Of a DNA stretch of 64,000 nt, positions 52,866 through 61,420 are shown piece by piece. Both the position numbers and the translations under genes were made by a program. Numbering within the stretch: the stretch's first letter is position 1; each line of letters begins with the position of its first letter. The stretch covers positions 1 through 64,000 of the forward strand of contig CBFIGX010000002.1 in the NCBI GenBank assembly GCA_965662265.1. The letters run 5' to 3'. Origin of the DNA: CBFIGX01 sp965662265 (lineage in GTDB: Bacteria > Bacteroidota > Bacteroidia > Flavobacteriales > UBA7430). The notes beneath the pieces are model-generated. The model was not told the DNA's origin. It made no database searches and saw only the letters and a program-made list of their open reading frames with translations.

Positions 52866-53804
52866 ATGACGAATTTAAGTGTGAACCATTTAGTGGGTAT
52901 AAAAGAGTTGAAAAAGGAAGACATTGATTTGATTTTCCGGACTGCAGATAATTTTAAATCTGTAATTAATCGGTCGATTAAGAAAGTTCCTTCCCTACGA
53001 GACATTACCATTGCAAATTTATTTTTTGAAAATTCTACCAGAACACGGTTGTCTTTTGAGCTCGCCGAAAAACGATTGTCTGCTGATGTCGTTAATTTTT
53101 CAGCATCTTCATCCTCCGTTAAAAAGGGAGAATCTTTAATTGATACAGTTAACAATATTCTGGCTATGAAAGTAGACATGATTGTGATGCGTCATCCTAA
53201 TCCAGGTGCTGCGAAGTTTCTATCAGATCGTGTAGATTCTAAAATAGTAAATGCTGGAGATGGAGCTCATGAGCATCCTACACAAGCTCTTTTAGATGCC
53301 TATTCAATTAGGGAAAAATTAGGCGATGTAAATGGAAAGAAAATAGTAATTGTAGGTGATATTTCGCATTCAAGAGTAGCATTATCTAATATATTTTGTT
53401 TGCAAAAACTAGGGGCGGAGGTTATGGTTTGTGGTCCAACAACATTAATTCCTAAATACATACATAGTTTGGGTGTTAAGGTAGAACATAACCTTAAGAA
53501 AGCACTTGAATGGTGTGATGCTGTAAATATGCTTCGAATTCAGCTAGAGCGAATGGATGTCAAATATTTCCCTTCACTTAGAGAATATACTATGCTCTAC
53601 GGTTTAGATAAAGCTTTTCTTGATAGTTTGTCAAAGAAAATTATAGTGATGCACCCTGGGCCAATTAATAGAGGTGTGGAGCTTAGTTCAGATGTGGCAG
53701 ATAGCGATCAGGCCATTATTCTAGATCAGGTTGAAAATGGAGTTGCTATACGTATGGCAGTCATATATTTGCTAGCTCAAAAAATAAAGAGAGAGGATAC
53801 TTGA
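52866..53804 (+). CDS. pyrB: Aspartate carbamoyltransferase, catalytic subunit
   Basis: PyrB makes carbamoyl-aspartate, the committed step of pyrimidine synthesis. The 312-residue protein has the carbamoyl-phosphate motif FFENSTRTRLSFELAEKRL, GDGAHEHPTQALLDAYSI, the aspartate-loop region NMLRIQLERM and HPGPINRGVELS. Length is normal. It follows pyrR after 1 base. No regulatory-subunit gene (pyrI) is adjacent. Confidence 0.97.
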   Translation: MTNLSVNHLVGIKELKKEDIDLIFRTADNFKSVINRSIKKVPSLRDITIANLFFENSTRTRLSFELAEKRLSADVVNFSASSSSVKKGESLIDTVNNILAMKVDMIVMRHPNPGAAKFLSDRVDSKIVNAGDGAHEHPTQALLDAYSIREKLGDVNGKKIVIVGDISHSRVALSNIFCLQKLGAEVMVCGPTTLIPKYIHSLGVKVEHNLKKALEWCDAVNMLRIQLERMDVKYFPSLREYTMLYGLDKAFLDSLSKKIIVMHPGPINRGVELSSDVADSDQAIILDQVENGVAIRMAVIYLLAQKIKREDT

Positions 53805-53805
53805 T

Positions 53806-54123
53806 ATGATCAGTAAAAAAACAGACAAATATTGCCTTTATACTCTGCACAGAAGCTCTTCATTTGATGATTTTTCTTTTTTGCAAAAGGATGAAATTAG
53901 AGACAATGTCATTATAGATTGTGGTTCTGTAAATATCAATAAAAATCACATCCAATTATTTAAAAGTGTACACGAAAGATTTCTTCTAGCTCAGAAATCA
54001 TTAGTGGTAATTATACCAAACAAGGAAGATATGGAAAGATTTGAGGGTGTATTTGTTGCAGTTCCTTCCATTTCTGAAGCAATTGATTATATTTACATGG
54101 AAGAATTAGAACGTAATTTTTAA
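53806..54123 (+). CDS. STAS-like small protein of the pyrRB operon
   Basis: A 105-residue cytosolic protein. Alternating strand-helix pattern (NVIIDCGSVNI, LAQKSLVVIIP, GVFVAVPSISEAIDYIYMEELERNF) recalls STAS / anti-sigma-antagonist folds. The C-terminal EA.DYI.MEE.ER ending is shared, from memory, with a small gene that lies between pyrB and rnz in Flavobacterium, which supports orthology. No phosphorylatable Ser/Thr motif was clear. It starts 1 base after pyrB, so it is in the operon. Confidence 0.7.
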   Translation: MISKKTDKYCLYTLHRSSSFDDFSFLQKDEIRDNVIIDCGSVNINKNHIQLFKSVHERFLLAQKSLVVIIPNKEDMERFEGVFVAVPSISEAIDYIYMEELERNF

Positions 54124-54132
54124 AAAGCGATT

Positions 54133-54930
54133 ATGAAACAACTTTTTACTTTGGCTTTAGCCATTATTTTTATCAGTCAAAACGCACTAGCTCAAGATGC
54201 TGGTTTTTACCCACCTGAAGGTTCAACCTATAATGAAGATAGTACAGTAATTACTTTGCCAGATGCTTATCTTGGTGAAATGTATATTGATACTATCAGG
54301 TTTTATTCTACGGATGAAATTGATATAGAAGGCGTTGATATCCCTGTAAGTTTTGTGTCTGTAACCATTACTGGTATTGGTACGCCTGATGGTTTAAATA
54401 CTACATGTGCTCCAGAAGACTGTATGTTCTTACCAAATCAATGGGGTGAAGCGGCTATGTCAGGTATCCCGACAACAGAAGGTTCTTACACACTTGACTT
54501 TACTGCTGATGTAGTTGTTTCTGCAACTATTTTAGGATTCACTCAGGAAATACCATTTTCAATACCTTACAATGGTGGAAATACAACCATCGACTTTTTA
54601 GTAGATGATTATTCAGTTCTTAATGAGTTTATTCCGACCTTTATTTTAAATGTAATGCCTTCAACTGTATCAATAAATGAAGCTAAACCATTATCTGACG
54701 TTAACCTATCACCAAATCCTGCTAAAGACCATGTTGTGTTTAATTATAATGCATTTGGAGAACAGGTGGAATTAGAGCTTTATGACATGCTAGGAAATTT
54801 AGTATCTAAACATAAATCAAATGAAAGCTCATTGTATTTAAATACATCTAATTATTCTAATGGTTTATATGTATACAGATTAAGTACATCTTCAACTCAA
54901 TCCATTGGCCGACTTGTGGTTAATCACTAA
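54133..54930 (+). CDS. Secreted protein with T9SS type A sorting domain
   Basis: A 265-residue exported protein of unknown function. Signal peptide MKQLFTLALAIIFISQNALAQ; a central all-beta domain (about 22-180) with one Cys pair (TTCAPEDCMF); and a C-terminal sorting domain from NLSPNPAKDHVVFNYNA, with ELYDMLGNLVSK and GLYVYRLST. It lies 9 bases after the STAS-like gene, so it may be read with pyrRB even though its role seems unrelated. Confidence 0.85.
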   Translation: MKQLFTLALAIIFISQNALAQDAGFYPPEGSTYNEDSTVITLPDAYLGEMYIDTIRFYSTDEIDIEGVDIPVSFVSVTITGIGTPDGLNTTCAPEDCMFLPNQWGEAAMSGIPTTEGSYTLDFTADVVVSATILGFTQEIPFSIPYNGGNTTIDFLVDDYSVLNEFIPTFILNVMPSTVSINEAKPLSDVNLSPNPAKDHVVFNYNAFGEQVELELYDMLGNLVSKHKSNESSLYLNTSNYSNGLYVYRLSTSSTQSIGRLVVNH

Positions 54931-54951
54931 GAAGTATCTAAGAAATATTAT

Positions 54952-54980
54952 AAAAGAGCTGCAAACGCAGCTCTTTTTTT
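54952..54980 (+). terminator. Terminator downstream of the pyrRB / secreted-protein genes
   Basis: An 11-bp stem AAAAGAGCTGC / GCAGCTCTTTT with loop AAAC, followed by a T run. Confidence 0.9.
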
Positions 54981-55009
54981 ATTGATATAAATTTAAGTTA
55001 AGAAATTCG

Positions 55010-55017
55010 TATTTTTG
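55010..55017 (+). promoter_or_regulatory. -7 promoter element of the M14 carboxypeptidase gene, directly at the start codon
   Basis: TATTTTTG, exact TAnnTTTG, five bases (TACTT) before the ATG at 55023. A TTG lies 25 bases upstream. A leaderless transcript is predicted. Confidence 0.62.
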
Positions 55018-55022
55018 TACTT

Positions 55023-57644
55023 ATGAAAAAACTCCTCACATTCCTTACATTGTTTCTATCGGGCACAAGTTTTGCTCAGAATAGTACCCCTTATCAAAAC
55101 ACAAGCGTCATTCAACTTCAAAACCCTAGTGCTTCGGTAAAAGAGTCATTATCGCATTTCGAAGTCGTTTCCATGGCTTGCAGACACGATGATCTTGCAG
55201 ACGACATCATCGTAAACCAAGAAGTTATCGATTGGTTAAACACCAATAATGTGTCTTACAAAATGGTCATATCCAATTTAAAAGCAAAAATTGATCATGA
55301 CAATGCAATACGAGCACAACTGGCTCACAATAAAGACGGTGAAGATTGGTATAATGTTTACAGAACTTTTGATGAGATACAAGAAAAAATAGATCTCATT
55401 GCCAGCGATAACACCATAGCATCAGAAATTTACTTAGGATCTTCATACGAAGGAAATCCAATAAATGGATTAAAGTTGAGTACTGGTGGCACAAATAAAC
55501 CTGCGGTATTTTTCAATGGTTGTCAACATGCGAGAGAATGGATTTCACCCATGGCTAACGTCTATTTAGCAGACTTCCTTTGTCAGAATAATAATGGTGA
55601 TAACTTCACCCAATCTGTTTTAGACTTAGTAGACGTATATATCGTTCCAGTTGTAAACCCCGATGGATATATTTATTCGCATACTAACGACAGATATTGG
55701 CGTAAAAATAGACAACCAAACACAGGTAGCTCATGTGTTGGAACCGATTTAAATAGAAACTGGGATGCCGATTGGGCTGGGCCAGAAAGCACAAGTTCAA
55801 GCCCATGTTCAGATTTATATGTTGGAACTCAGGCTTTTTCTGCTCCTGAAGCTCTAGTTCTTAAAAATTACATGGAATCTATTCCTAATTTAATTGGGCA
55901 CATAGACATTCATGCTTATTCTGCATTAGTGTTAGGAGCAAGGGGGTACACTAATGTGCAAACTCCCGATCATGCTGCTATTGTAGAACTAGGTACTGCT
56001 ATGAATTCGGCTATAAGTAACACTCATAATTATAATTTTACATTTGGAACAGGAGATGCAAATGGTCAATTATACTTAGCCAGTGGAACAATGCCAGACT
56101 GGTCATATGATGCAATGGGGACATTAGGCTACACTTATGAGCTTAGACCAGCCACAAGTTCTGAAGGTGGTTTTGAATTACCAATAGATCAGATACTAGA
56201 AGCCTGTGAAGAAAGTTATAACGGTGCTTTTCAAATGATTCTAGATGCAGCTAATATTGTGGCAGGATGTACTAATCCTAATGCTTGTAATTACAATCCT
56301 AATGCAACTTCTGACGATGGGTCGTGTGCTCAACTAGACGAATGTGGCGACTGTGGTGGGGATGGCCCTACACCAGGATACGATTGCGACGGTAATTGTA
56401 TTGGCGGTGATCTTTTAACCATAAACATGTATGATTCTTATGGTGATGGTTGGAATGGAAATGTACTTGATATTAACGGAATTACACATGGTTTTACTAA
56501 TGGAAACTCTGCGACTTCCTCTATGTGTTATGATCTAAACGCATGTTCTGTTCTTAGCTGCGGTGGTGGAACTTGGCAAGAAGAAGTATCCTGGGTTATT
56601 ACTAATAACGATGGCCAAGAACTTGCCTCTGGTGGCGCACCTTATGAAGGCGAATTTGGGAATTGTACTGACGATATCTATGGGTGTAATGATACAAGTG
56701 CTTTAAACTACAATGCTGACGCTACTATAGATGATGGCTCTTGTGAATATTCCGACCTTTTACCTGAAGGTTGGGAGGTAACTATTACAGGATCCAATCA
56801 TACCATGGTTATAGATGGTAATGCCTCTATGTCTATTGAGGGCAATGCTCTAGACTTTGGAGATGCTATTGGGCTGTTTTTCACTAATTCTGAAGGGGAG
56901 CTTCAATGTGGAGGTTACGTTCTTTGGACTGGTGAAACGAATTCTATTGCTGCACAGAGTGATGATTCTACTACAGAACCAATAGATGGATTTACAAATG
57001 GTGAATCATTTATATGGATGATTTGGGATGCATCTGAAGATATGTACTATATGGCAGATGCTATTTACGATGTTACCACGCCTAATCAAGGTACTTTTGT
57101 GACCAACGGTATTTCAGCCTTGGTGGGTCTTTCATCAGTACCAGCATCTTTTGAACAAATTATTAATATGCCTACCGGATGGTATATCATTTCTTCATAT
57201 ATCGCTCCTGAAGAGCCTTCAATAGATTCAGTCTTAAGTCCAATAGTTAGTGAGCTAGTTATAGCAAAGGATGGAGAAGGACTTGCTTATCTTCCTGATT
57301 GGGATTTTAATGGTATTGGAGATTTAGAAAATCACAAAGGCTATCTTATTAAATGTAATGCTGCTATCGATTTAAATATAGAAGGACAGCGTATTTTACC
57401 TCAAGATTTTATCCTAAATCTAAACGAAGGTTGGAACATGTTTTCCTACTTAAGAGATACTCCAGGAGATTTGGTTGAGATGCTGGCATCTATTCAACCT
57501 CAAATTATTATCGTAAAGACTTTTGATGGTACTGCATATTTACCAGACTGGAATTTTAATGGAATTGGTGATATGACACCAGGAGAAGGATATCAAATTA
57601 AATTAGTGTCCGACGTTAATTTTAGCTATCCAGCTAATGACTAA
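55023..57644 (+). CDS. Secreted M14 zinc carboxypeptidase with tandem C-terminal modules
   Basis: An extracellular metallocarboxypeptidase of 873 residues. Signal peptide ends GTSFAQ. The M14 domain (about 110-410) has the zinc motif HAREW in NGCQHAREWISP, NPDGYIYSH with WRKNRQ, the third ligand in HIDIHAYS and the catalytic Glu in YELRPA. After it: Cys/Asp-rich repeats (near 415 and 553), a DSYGDGWNG segment, a domain at about 584-708 and two tandem modules (about 714-790, 797-873) with FNGIGD. No canonical T9SS sorting domain is visible. The last four domain types are shared with the 17472-19802 protease. Confidence 0.92.
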   Translation: MKKLLTFLTLFLSGTSFAQNSTPYQNTSVIQLQNPSASVKESLSHFEVVSMACRHDDLADDIIVNQEVIDWLNTNNVSYKMVISNLKAKIDHDNAIRAQLAHNKDGEDWYNVYRTFDEIQEKIDLIASDNTIASEIYLGSSYEGNPINGLKLSTGGTNKPAVFFNGCQHAREWISPMANVYLADFLCQNNNGDNFTQSVLDLVDVYIVPVVNPDGYIYSHTNDRYWRKNRQPNTGSSCVGTDLNRNWDADWAGPESTSSSPCSDLYVGTQAFSAPEALVLKNYMESIPNLIGHIDIHAYSALVLGARGYTNVQTPDHAAIVELGTAMNSAISNTHNYNFTFGTGDANGQLYLASGTMPDWSYDAMGTLGYTYELRPATSSEGGFELPIDQILEACEESYNGAFQMILDAANIVAGCTNPNACNYNPNATSDDGSCAQLDECGDCGGDGPTPGYDCDGNCIGGDLLTINMYDSYGDGWNGNVLDINGITHGFTNGNSATSSMCYDLNACSVLSCGGGTWQEEVSWVITNNDGQELASGGAPYEGEFGNCTDDIYGCNDTSALNYNADATIDDGSCEYSDLLPEGWEVTITGSNHTMVIDGNASMSIEGNALDFGDAIGLFFTNSEGELQCGGYVLWTGETNSIAAQSDDSTTEPIDGFTNGESFIWMIWDASEDMYYMADAIYDVTTPNQGTFVTNGISALVGLSSVPASFEQIINMPTGWYIISSYIAPEEPSIDSVLSPIVSELVIAKDGEGLAYLPDWDFNGIGDLENHKGYLIKCNAAIDLNIEGQRILPQDFILNLNEGWNMFSYLRDTPGDLVEMLASIQPQIIIVKTFDGTAYLPDWNFNGIGDMTPGEGYQIKLVSDVNFSYPAND

Positions 57645-57647
57645 TTT

Positions 57648-57679
57648 AAAATAGCTCTCATAATGAGAGCTATTTTTAT
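57648..57679 (+). terminator. Terminator downstream of the M14 carboxypeptidase gene
   Basis: A 12-bp stem AAATAGCTCTCA/TGAGAGCTATTT with loop TAA, followed by T-rich bases, 5 bases after the stop. Confidence 0.88.
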
Positions 57680-57693
57680 TTCTACTGAACACT

Positions 57694-58599
57694 ATGAAAT
57701 TAACTATTTTGGGTTGTGGCTCAGCCTCTCCAACATCTAAGAGAAATCCTACATCACAACATTTAGAAATACAAGGACGTAGCTTTCTAATAGATTGTGG
57801 TGAGGGAACACAGGTGCAGTTGAGAAAATATAAATTGCGAATTCAAAAAATTAATTACATTTTTATATCTCACCTTCACGGCGACCATTTCTTTGGGCTT
57901 ATTGGCCTTATATCTACATATCATTTGTTAGGTCGAACAACAGATTTATACATCTATGGTCCTCCAAATTTAAAGCAAATCATTCACACATCTCTTAGTG
58001 CAACTAAAACTTATTTAAGATATAATTTGCATTTTAACGAATTAAATTTTGATAGTGAGTCACTAATATATGAAGATAAGAGGCTTCTCGTATATTCATT
58101 TCCAATGAAGCACAGCATACAGAGTTGCGGTTTTTTATTTAAAGAAAAGCCAAAACTTAGAAAAATTAATAGAAAAGTAGTAGACTCTTTTAACATCCCT
58201 GTTTATCAATTAAATGACATAAAAGAAGGTGCAGACTACACAGACAAATCAGGGCTTGTAATTGCTAATAAAACCCTCACTTTCGATCCAGATCCATCAA
58301 AATCATATGCTTATTGTTCTGATACTGCATACTATCCTACTATTTGTAAAACTATTCGTAATGCTAGTTGTTTATATCACGAATCTACCTTTATCAATTC
58401 TGACGAGAACTTAGCAACGAAAACAAAACACTCTACGTCAGAACAAGCGGCACGCATTGCTAAAGAGGCCGATGTAGGGCAACTGATTTTGGGACACTAT
58501 TCTGCTAGATATAAAAAGTTAGATACGCTATTAAACGAGGCAAAGTCAGTATTTAATGAGACTATTCTTGGAGAAGATGGTTTGACAATCACCCTTTAA
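57694..58599 (+). CDS. rnz: Ribonuclease Z (tRNase Z)
   Basis: This metallo-beta-lactamase-fold endonuclease trims the 3' end of tRNA precursors. The 301-residue protein begins MKLTILGCGSASPTSKRNP, with the zinc motif FISHLHGDHFFG, the exosite arm region, the YCSDTAYYP acidic ligand segment and the late LILGHYSARY. Length matches the bacterial short form. It starts 15 bases after the terminator of the previous gene without an evident promoter match. Its end overlaps the convergent miaA by 11 bases. Confidence 0.95.
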   Translation: MKLTILGCGSASPTSKRNPTSQHLEIQGRSFLIDCGEGTQVQLRKYKLRIQKINYIFISHLHGDHFFGLIGLISTYHLLGRTTDLYIYGPPNLKQIIHTSLSATKTYLRYNLHFNELNFDSESLIYEDKRLLVYSFPMKHSIQSCGFLFKEKPKLRKINRKVVDSFNIPVYQLNDIKEGADYTDKSGLVIANKTLTFDPDPSKSYAYCSDTAYYPTICKTIRNASCLYHESTFINSDENLATKTKHSTSEQAARIAKEADVGQLILGHYSARYKKLDTLLNEAKSVFNETILGEDGLTITL

Positions 58600-59497
58600 T
58601 TCTATCACTAATATATTTAATAATTTCCTCTTTTTTTTGAGGTTCAAAAAATACCGCTTCTGCATATCTTCTAAACCAAGTCATCTGCCTTTTAGCATAC
58701 CTACGCGTATTTTTTTTAATTTCTGATACAGCGAATTCTAAACTGTAATTGCCATTCATATAAGCAAACAATTCTCGATAACCAACAGTTTGCAAGGCAT
58801 TTAAATGCTGATACTTCTCTAAGCTTTTTACTTCATCTAATAAGCCCATTAGCATCATATTGTCTACCCGATTATTAATTCGTTCGTAAAGATCTTTGCG
58901 ATCTTTTTCCAATACCAGCATTATAGTCTTAAAGTTTCTTTTTTTCTGCTGTTGAATTCTAAATTCTGAATATGGTCTTCCAGAACTTAAGCAGATCTCT
59001 AAAGCTCTAATAATTCTGTGGGGATTTGCTTTATCTACAAGCTTATGATAATCAGGGTCAAGTTCTTTTAATTGTTTTTCTAAAGTATCGATTCCTTCTT
59101 TTTGTAACCTTAAATTAAGCTCATCTCGTGTTGTTGTCTGAACATCGGGGAAATCATCAAATCCTTTACAAACGGCATCAATATATAAACCAGAGCCTCC
59201 TACCATTAGGACACAATCATTAGTTTTATGAAGTTCCTCAATTGTTTCGAGTGCCTCCTTTTCAAATTTCCCTACAGAGTAGTTACTATGGATACTAATA
59301 TTTTGAATGAAATGATGAGGTACTTTAGATTGTATTTCAGCACTAGGAACTGCTGTTCCAACAGACATCTCTTTATATAGTTGCCTTGAGTCGCATGAAA
59401 TAATTGAACAATTGAAGTAATTAGCAAGATCTATAGATAGGTCTGTTTTGCCAACTGCTGTAGGTCCTGCCAAAATAATCAAGTACTTCTGAGACAT
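58589..59497 (-). CDS. miaA: tRNA dimethylallyltransferase
   Basis: MiaA adds the dimethylallyl group to A37 of tRNAs that read UNN codons. The 302-residue protein has the P-loop GPTAVGKTDL, the SCDSRQLYKEM motif, the GGSGLYIDAVCKGF segment, and the C-terminal YAKRQMTWFRR. It is the last gene of the minus-strand operon, 4 bases after the aldehyde dehydrogenase gene, and its 3' end overlaps rnz on the other strand. Confidence 0.96.
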   Translation of the reverse strand: MSQKYLIILAGPTAVGKTDLSIDLANYFNCSIISCDSRQLYKEMSVGTAVPSAEIQSKVPHHFIQNISIHSNYSVGKFEKEALETIEELHKTNDCVLMVGGSGLYIDAVCKGFDDFPDVQTTTRDELNLRLQKEGIDTLEKQLKELDPDYHKLVDKANPHRIIRALEICLSSGRPYSEFRIQQQKKRNFKTIMLVLEKDRKDLYERINNRVDNMMLMGLLDEVKSLEKYQHLNALQTVGYRELFAYMNGNYSLEFAVSEIKKNTRRYAKRQMTWFRRYAEAVFFEPQKKEEIIKYISDRIKG

Positions 59498-59501
59498 ACA
59501 T

Positions 59502-60875
59502 TTATAGTTTAAATAACTTTTTCACTAGTGCTAACTTATTCTTGTAAGGTGCGTATCTTAGTGGAAGATCTAGCCAGACACTTTTTTTTAAAATTGATTT
59601 TTGATGACTAAAACAATCAAAGCTTTTTTTTCCTTTATAAGAGCCAATTCCACTATGGCCTACACCTCCGAATGCCATCGATTTACTGGTAATATGACTT
59701 AAAGCATCGTTTATACAGCCACCCCCAAAATATAAATGATTTAAGAAGTATTCTTGATCTCTTTTTTTTGCCCCATAGTAATATGCGGCTAGAGGCTTAG
59801 GCTTTGTATTAATATCTGCTATCAATTCCTCTAGATTCTCAAATGTTAAGACGGGAAGAATAGGTCCAAAAATTTCTTCTTTCATAACTTTGTCATTCCA
59901 GGATTTTGGTGTCAATATACTGGGCTGAATATATTTTTCTTTTGCATCGTAATTACCGCCATAAACAAGTGTTTCCTTATCTAACAAGTCTGTTAGTCGA
60001 TTAAAATGTATGTCATTGATGATGCGTGCATAGTCTGGACTAACCTTAGGGTTTTCTCCTAAAGCATTTTCTATTTCTTTAGCAAGACAAGTTATAAGTT
60101 TGTCTTTACAACGATAATCCACATATACGTAGTCTGGGGCTATACATGTTTGCCCAGCATTAAAAATTTTAGCCCAAATAATACTTTTTGCTGCCTGCGC
60201 TATATTCGAATCATGATTCACAATAACTGGGCTTTTACCACCCAACTCTAATACAACTGGACACAGATTTTCTGCAGCCTTCGATAAAACAATTTTACCA
60301 ACCTTAGTGCTACCTGTAAAGAATATCAAGTCCCATTTTTGTTCTAACAGATAGCTGCTTTCTTCTATCCCTCCCGCAACTAGGTACACATGGGATTTAT
60401 TAAACACTTCATCAATAATGCTTGACAACAATTTTGACGTATTCTTAGATAATTCTGACGGTTTACATATTACGCAGTTGCCGGCTGCTACTGCACCAAT
60501 TAGTGGTGTTATGGTAAGTTGAAATGGATAATTCCATGGAGCAATAATAAGCACTCTACCGTAAGGGTCATTATAGATGTATTCTTTAGATGGAAAGTTA
60601 AGTATTGAGCTTTGCATCCTTTTTGGTTTGCTGAGCGACGATAAATGATCAATAAAATAATCTAGCTCTCTGATAACCATACCTATTTCTGCAGTGTATG
60701 CTTCAAATTTTGGCTTAGCTAAATCTTTATAAAGCGCATCAAGTATATCTTTTTCTCGATCTATAATTACGCGTCTTAAGTCTCGTAAAACGTTCTTCCT
60801 GAAAGTTATTGATTTCGTTACTCCAGTTCTAAAATAAGCATCTTGTTGTTTAATTTGGTCTGTAATATGTTTCAT
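59502..60875 (-). CDS. Aldehyde dehydrogenase (ALDH3-like)
   Basis: A 457-residue NAD(P)-dependent aldehyde dehydrogenase. Landmarks are APWNYPFQLT, the cofactor loop FTGSTKVGKIV, the general-base motif ELGGKSP, catalytic Cys in NAGQTCIAPD, and EIFGPILPVL. Its short length and the conserved FGGVGHSGIGSYKGK near the C terminus fit the ALDH3 group that handles fatty or aromatic aldehydes. It lies 2 bases after the pRiA4b ORF-3-like gene. The substrate is unknown; linkage to tRNA genes may be incidental. Confidence 0.94.
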   Translation of the reverse strand: MKHITDQIKQQDAYFRTGVTKSITFRKNVLRDLRRVIIDREKDILDALYKDLAKPKFEAYTAEIGMVIRELDYFIDHLSSLSKPKRMQSSILNFPSKEYIYNDPYGRVLIIAPWNYPFQLTITPLIGAVAAGNCVICKPSELSKNTSKLLSSIIDEVFNKSHVYLVAGGIEESSYLLEQKWDLIFFTGSTKVGKIVLSKAAENLCPVVLELGGKSPVIVNHDSNIAQAAKSIIWAKIFNAGQTCIAPDYVYVDYRCKDKLITCLAKEIENALGENPKVSPDYARIINDIHFNRLTDLLDKETLVYGGNYDAKEKYIQPSILTPKSWNDKVMKEEIFGPILPVLTFENLEELIADINTKPKPLAAYYYGAKKRDQEYFLNHLYFGGGCINDALSHITSKSMAFGGVGHSGIGSYKGKKSFDCFSHQKSILKKSVWLDLPLRYAPYKNKLALVKKLFKL

Positions 60876-60877
60876 TA

Positions 60878-61387
60878 TTATTCATATTGATCAAAATCAT
60901 CGAAGCCTTCAAATATATCATCATCTTCAAATAATGAAGATTTGCTTCCTGAAGATTGGTCTTCACTAGATTCAAATTGAATGTCTTCACGCTCACCAGG
61001 CATAATACCCTCAGAGTAGATTAGTCGGGGGTAGGATAGTCCTGACTTAGGTTCGCCGAGTTGCATTAATTCGACATAAAAAGTCCACATATTTAAAAAG
61101 TCAAAAACGTAAATGAATTTATCACCTACATCAGAACACATTTGTTTTAAACACCAGTCTGCCATAACAAAAGAATGCTCATTAACAGGAAACAAGCTTA
61201 TTTCATCTCCCTGATTCCATTGATCATCACTCTTGTAGAATGAGGCCATTTCTCCACTGTCAAGAGCAAAAGCTTGCACAATACTATTATGAAAATCTTC
61301 AAATGTTGCAGTATCAGGTAGTTCGATATCTCTAAAAATGTCTTCTTGTTTAAAATCTAAAATAATACGAAATCCATATATGTTCAT
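60878..61387 (-). CDS. Plasmid pRiA4b ORF-3-like (IS1096 TnpR-type) family protein
   Basis: A 169-residue soluble protein with the pRiA4b ORF-3-like fold: YGFRIILDFKQEDIFRDIELPD, TFEDFHNSIVQAFALDSGEM, and FIYVFDFLNMWTFYVELM. The C terminus is acidic and low in complexity (SSLFEDDDIFEGFDDFDQY). The family was named after an IS1096 passenger gene, but this copy is chromosomal, has no transposase or inverted repeats nearby, and lies in an operon of tRNA-processing genes. Its function is unknown. Confidence 0.86.
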   Translation of the reverse strand: MNIYGFRIILDFKQEDIFRDIELPDTATFEDFHNSIVQAFALDSGEMASFYKSDDQWNQGDEISLFPVNEHSFVMADWCLKQMCSDVGDKFIYVFDFLNMWTFYVELMQLGEPKSGLSYPRLIYSEGIMPGEREDIQFESSEDQSSGSKSSLFEDDDIFEGFDDFDQYE

Positions 61388-61420
61388 AAGTTCTTTTGTT
61401 ATCTGTAAAATATTCAGTGT

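Noticed and set aside
60878..61387. Insertion sequence (IS1096-like passenger gene)
   Set aside because: No transposase, inverted repeats or target duplications are nearby; the gene is embedded in a tight housekeeping operon.
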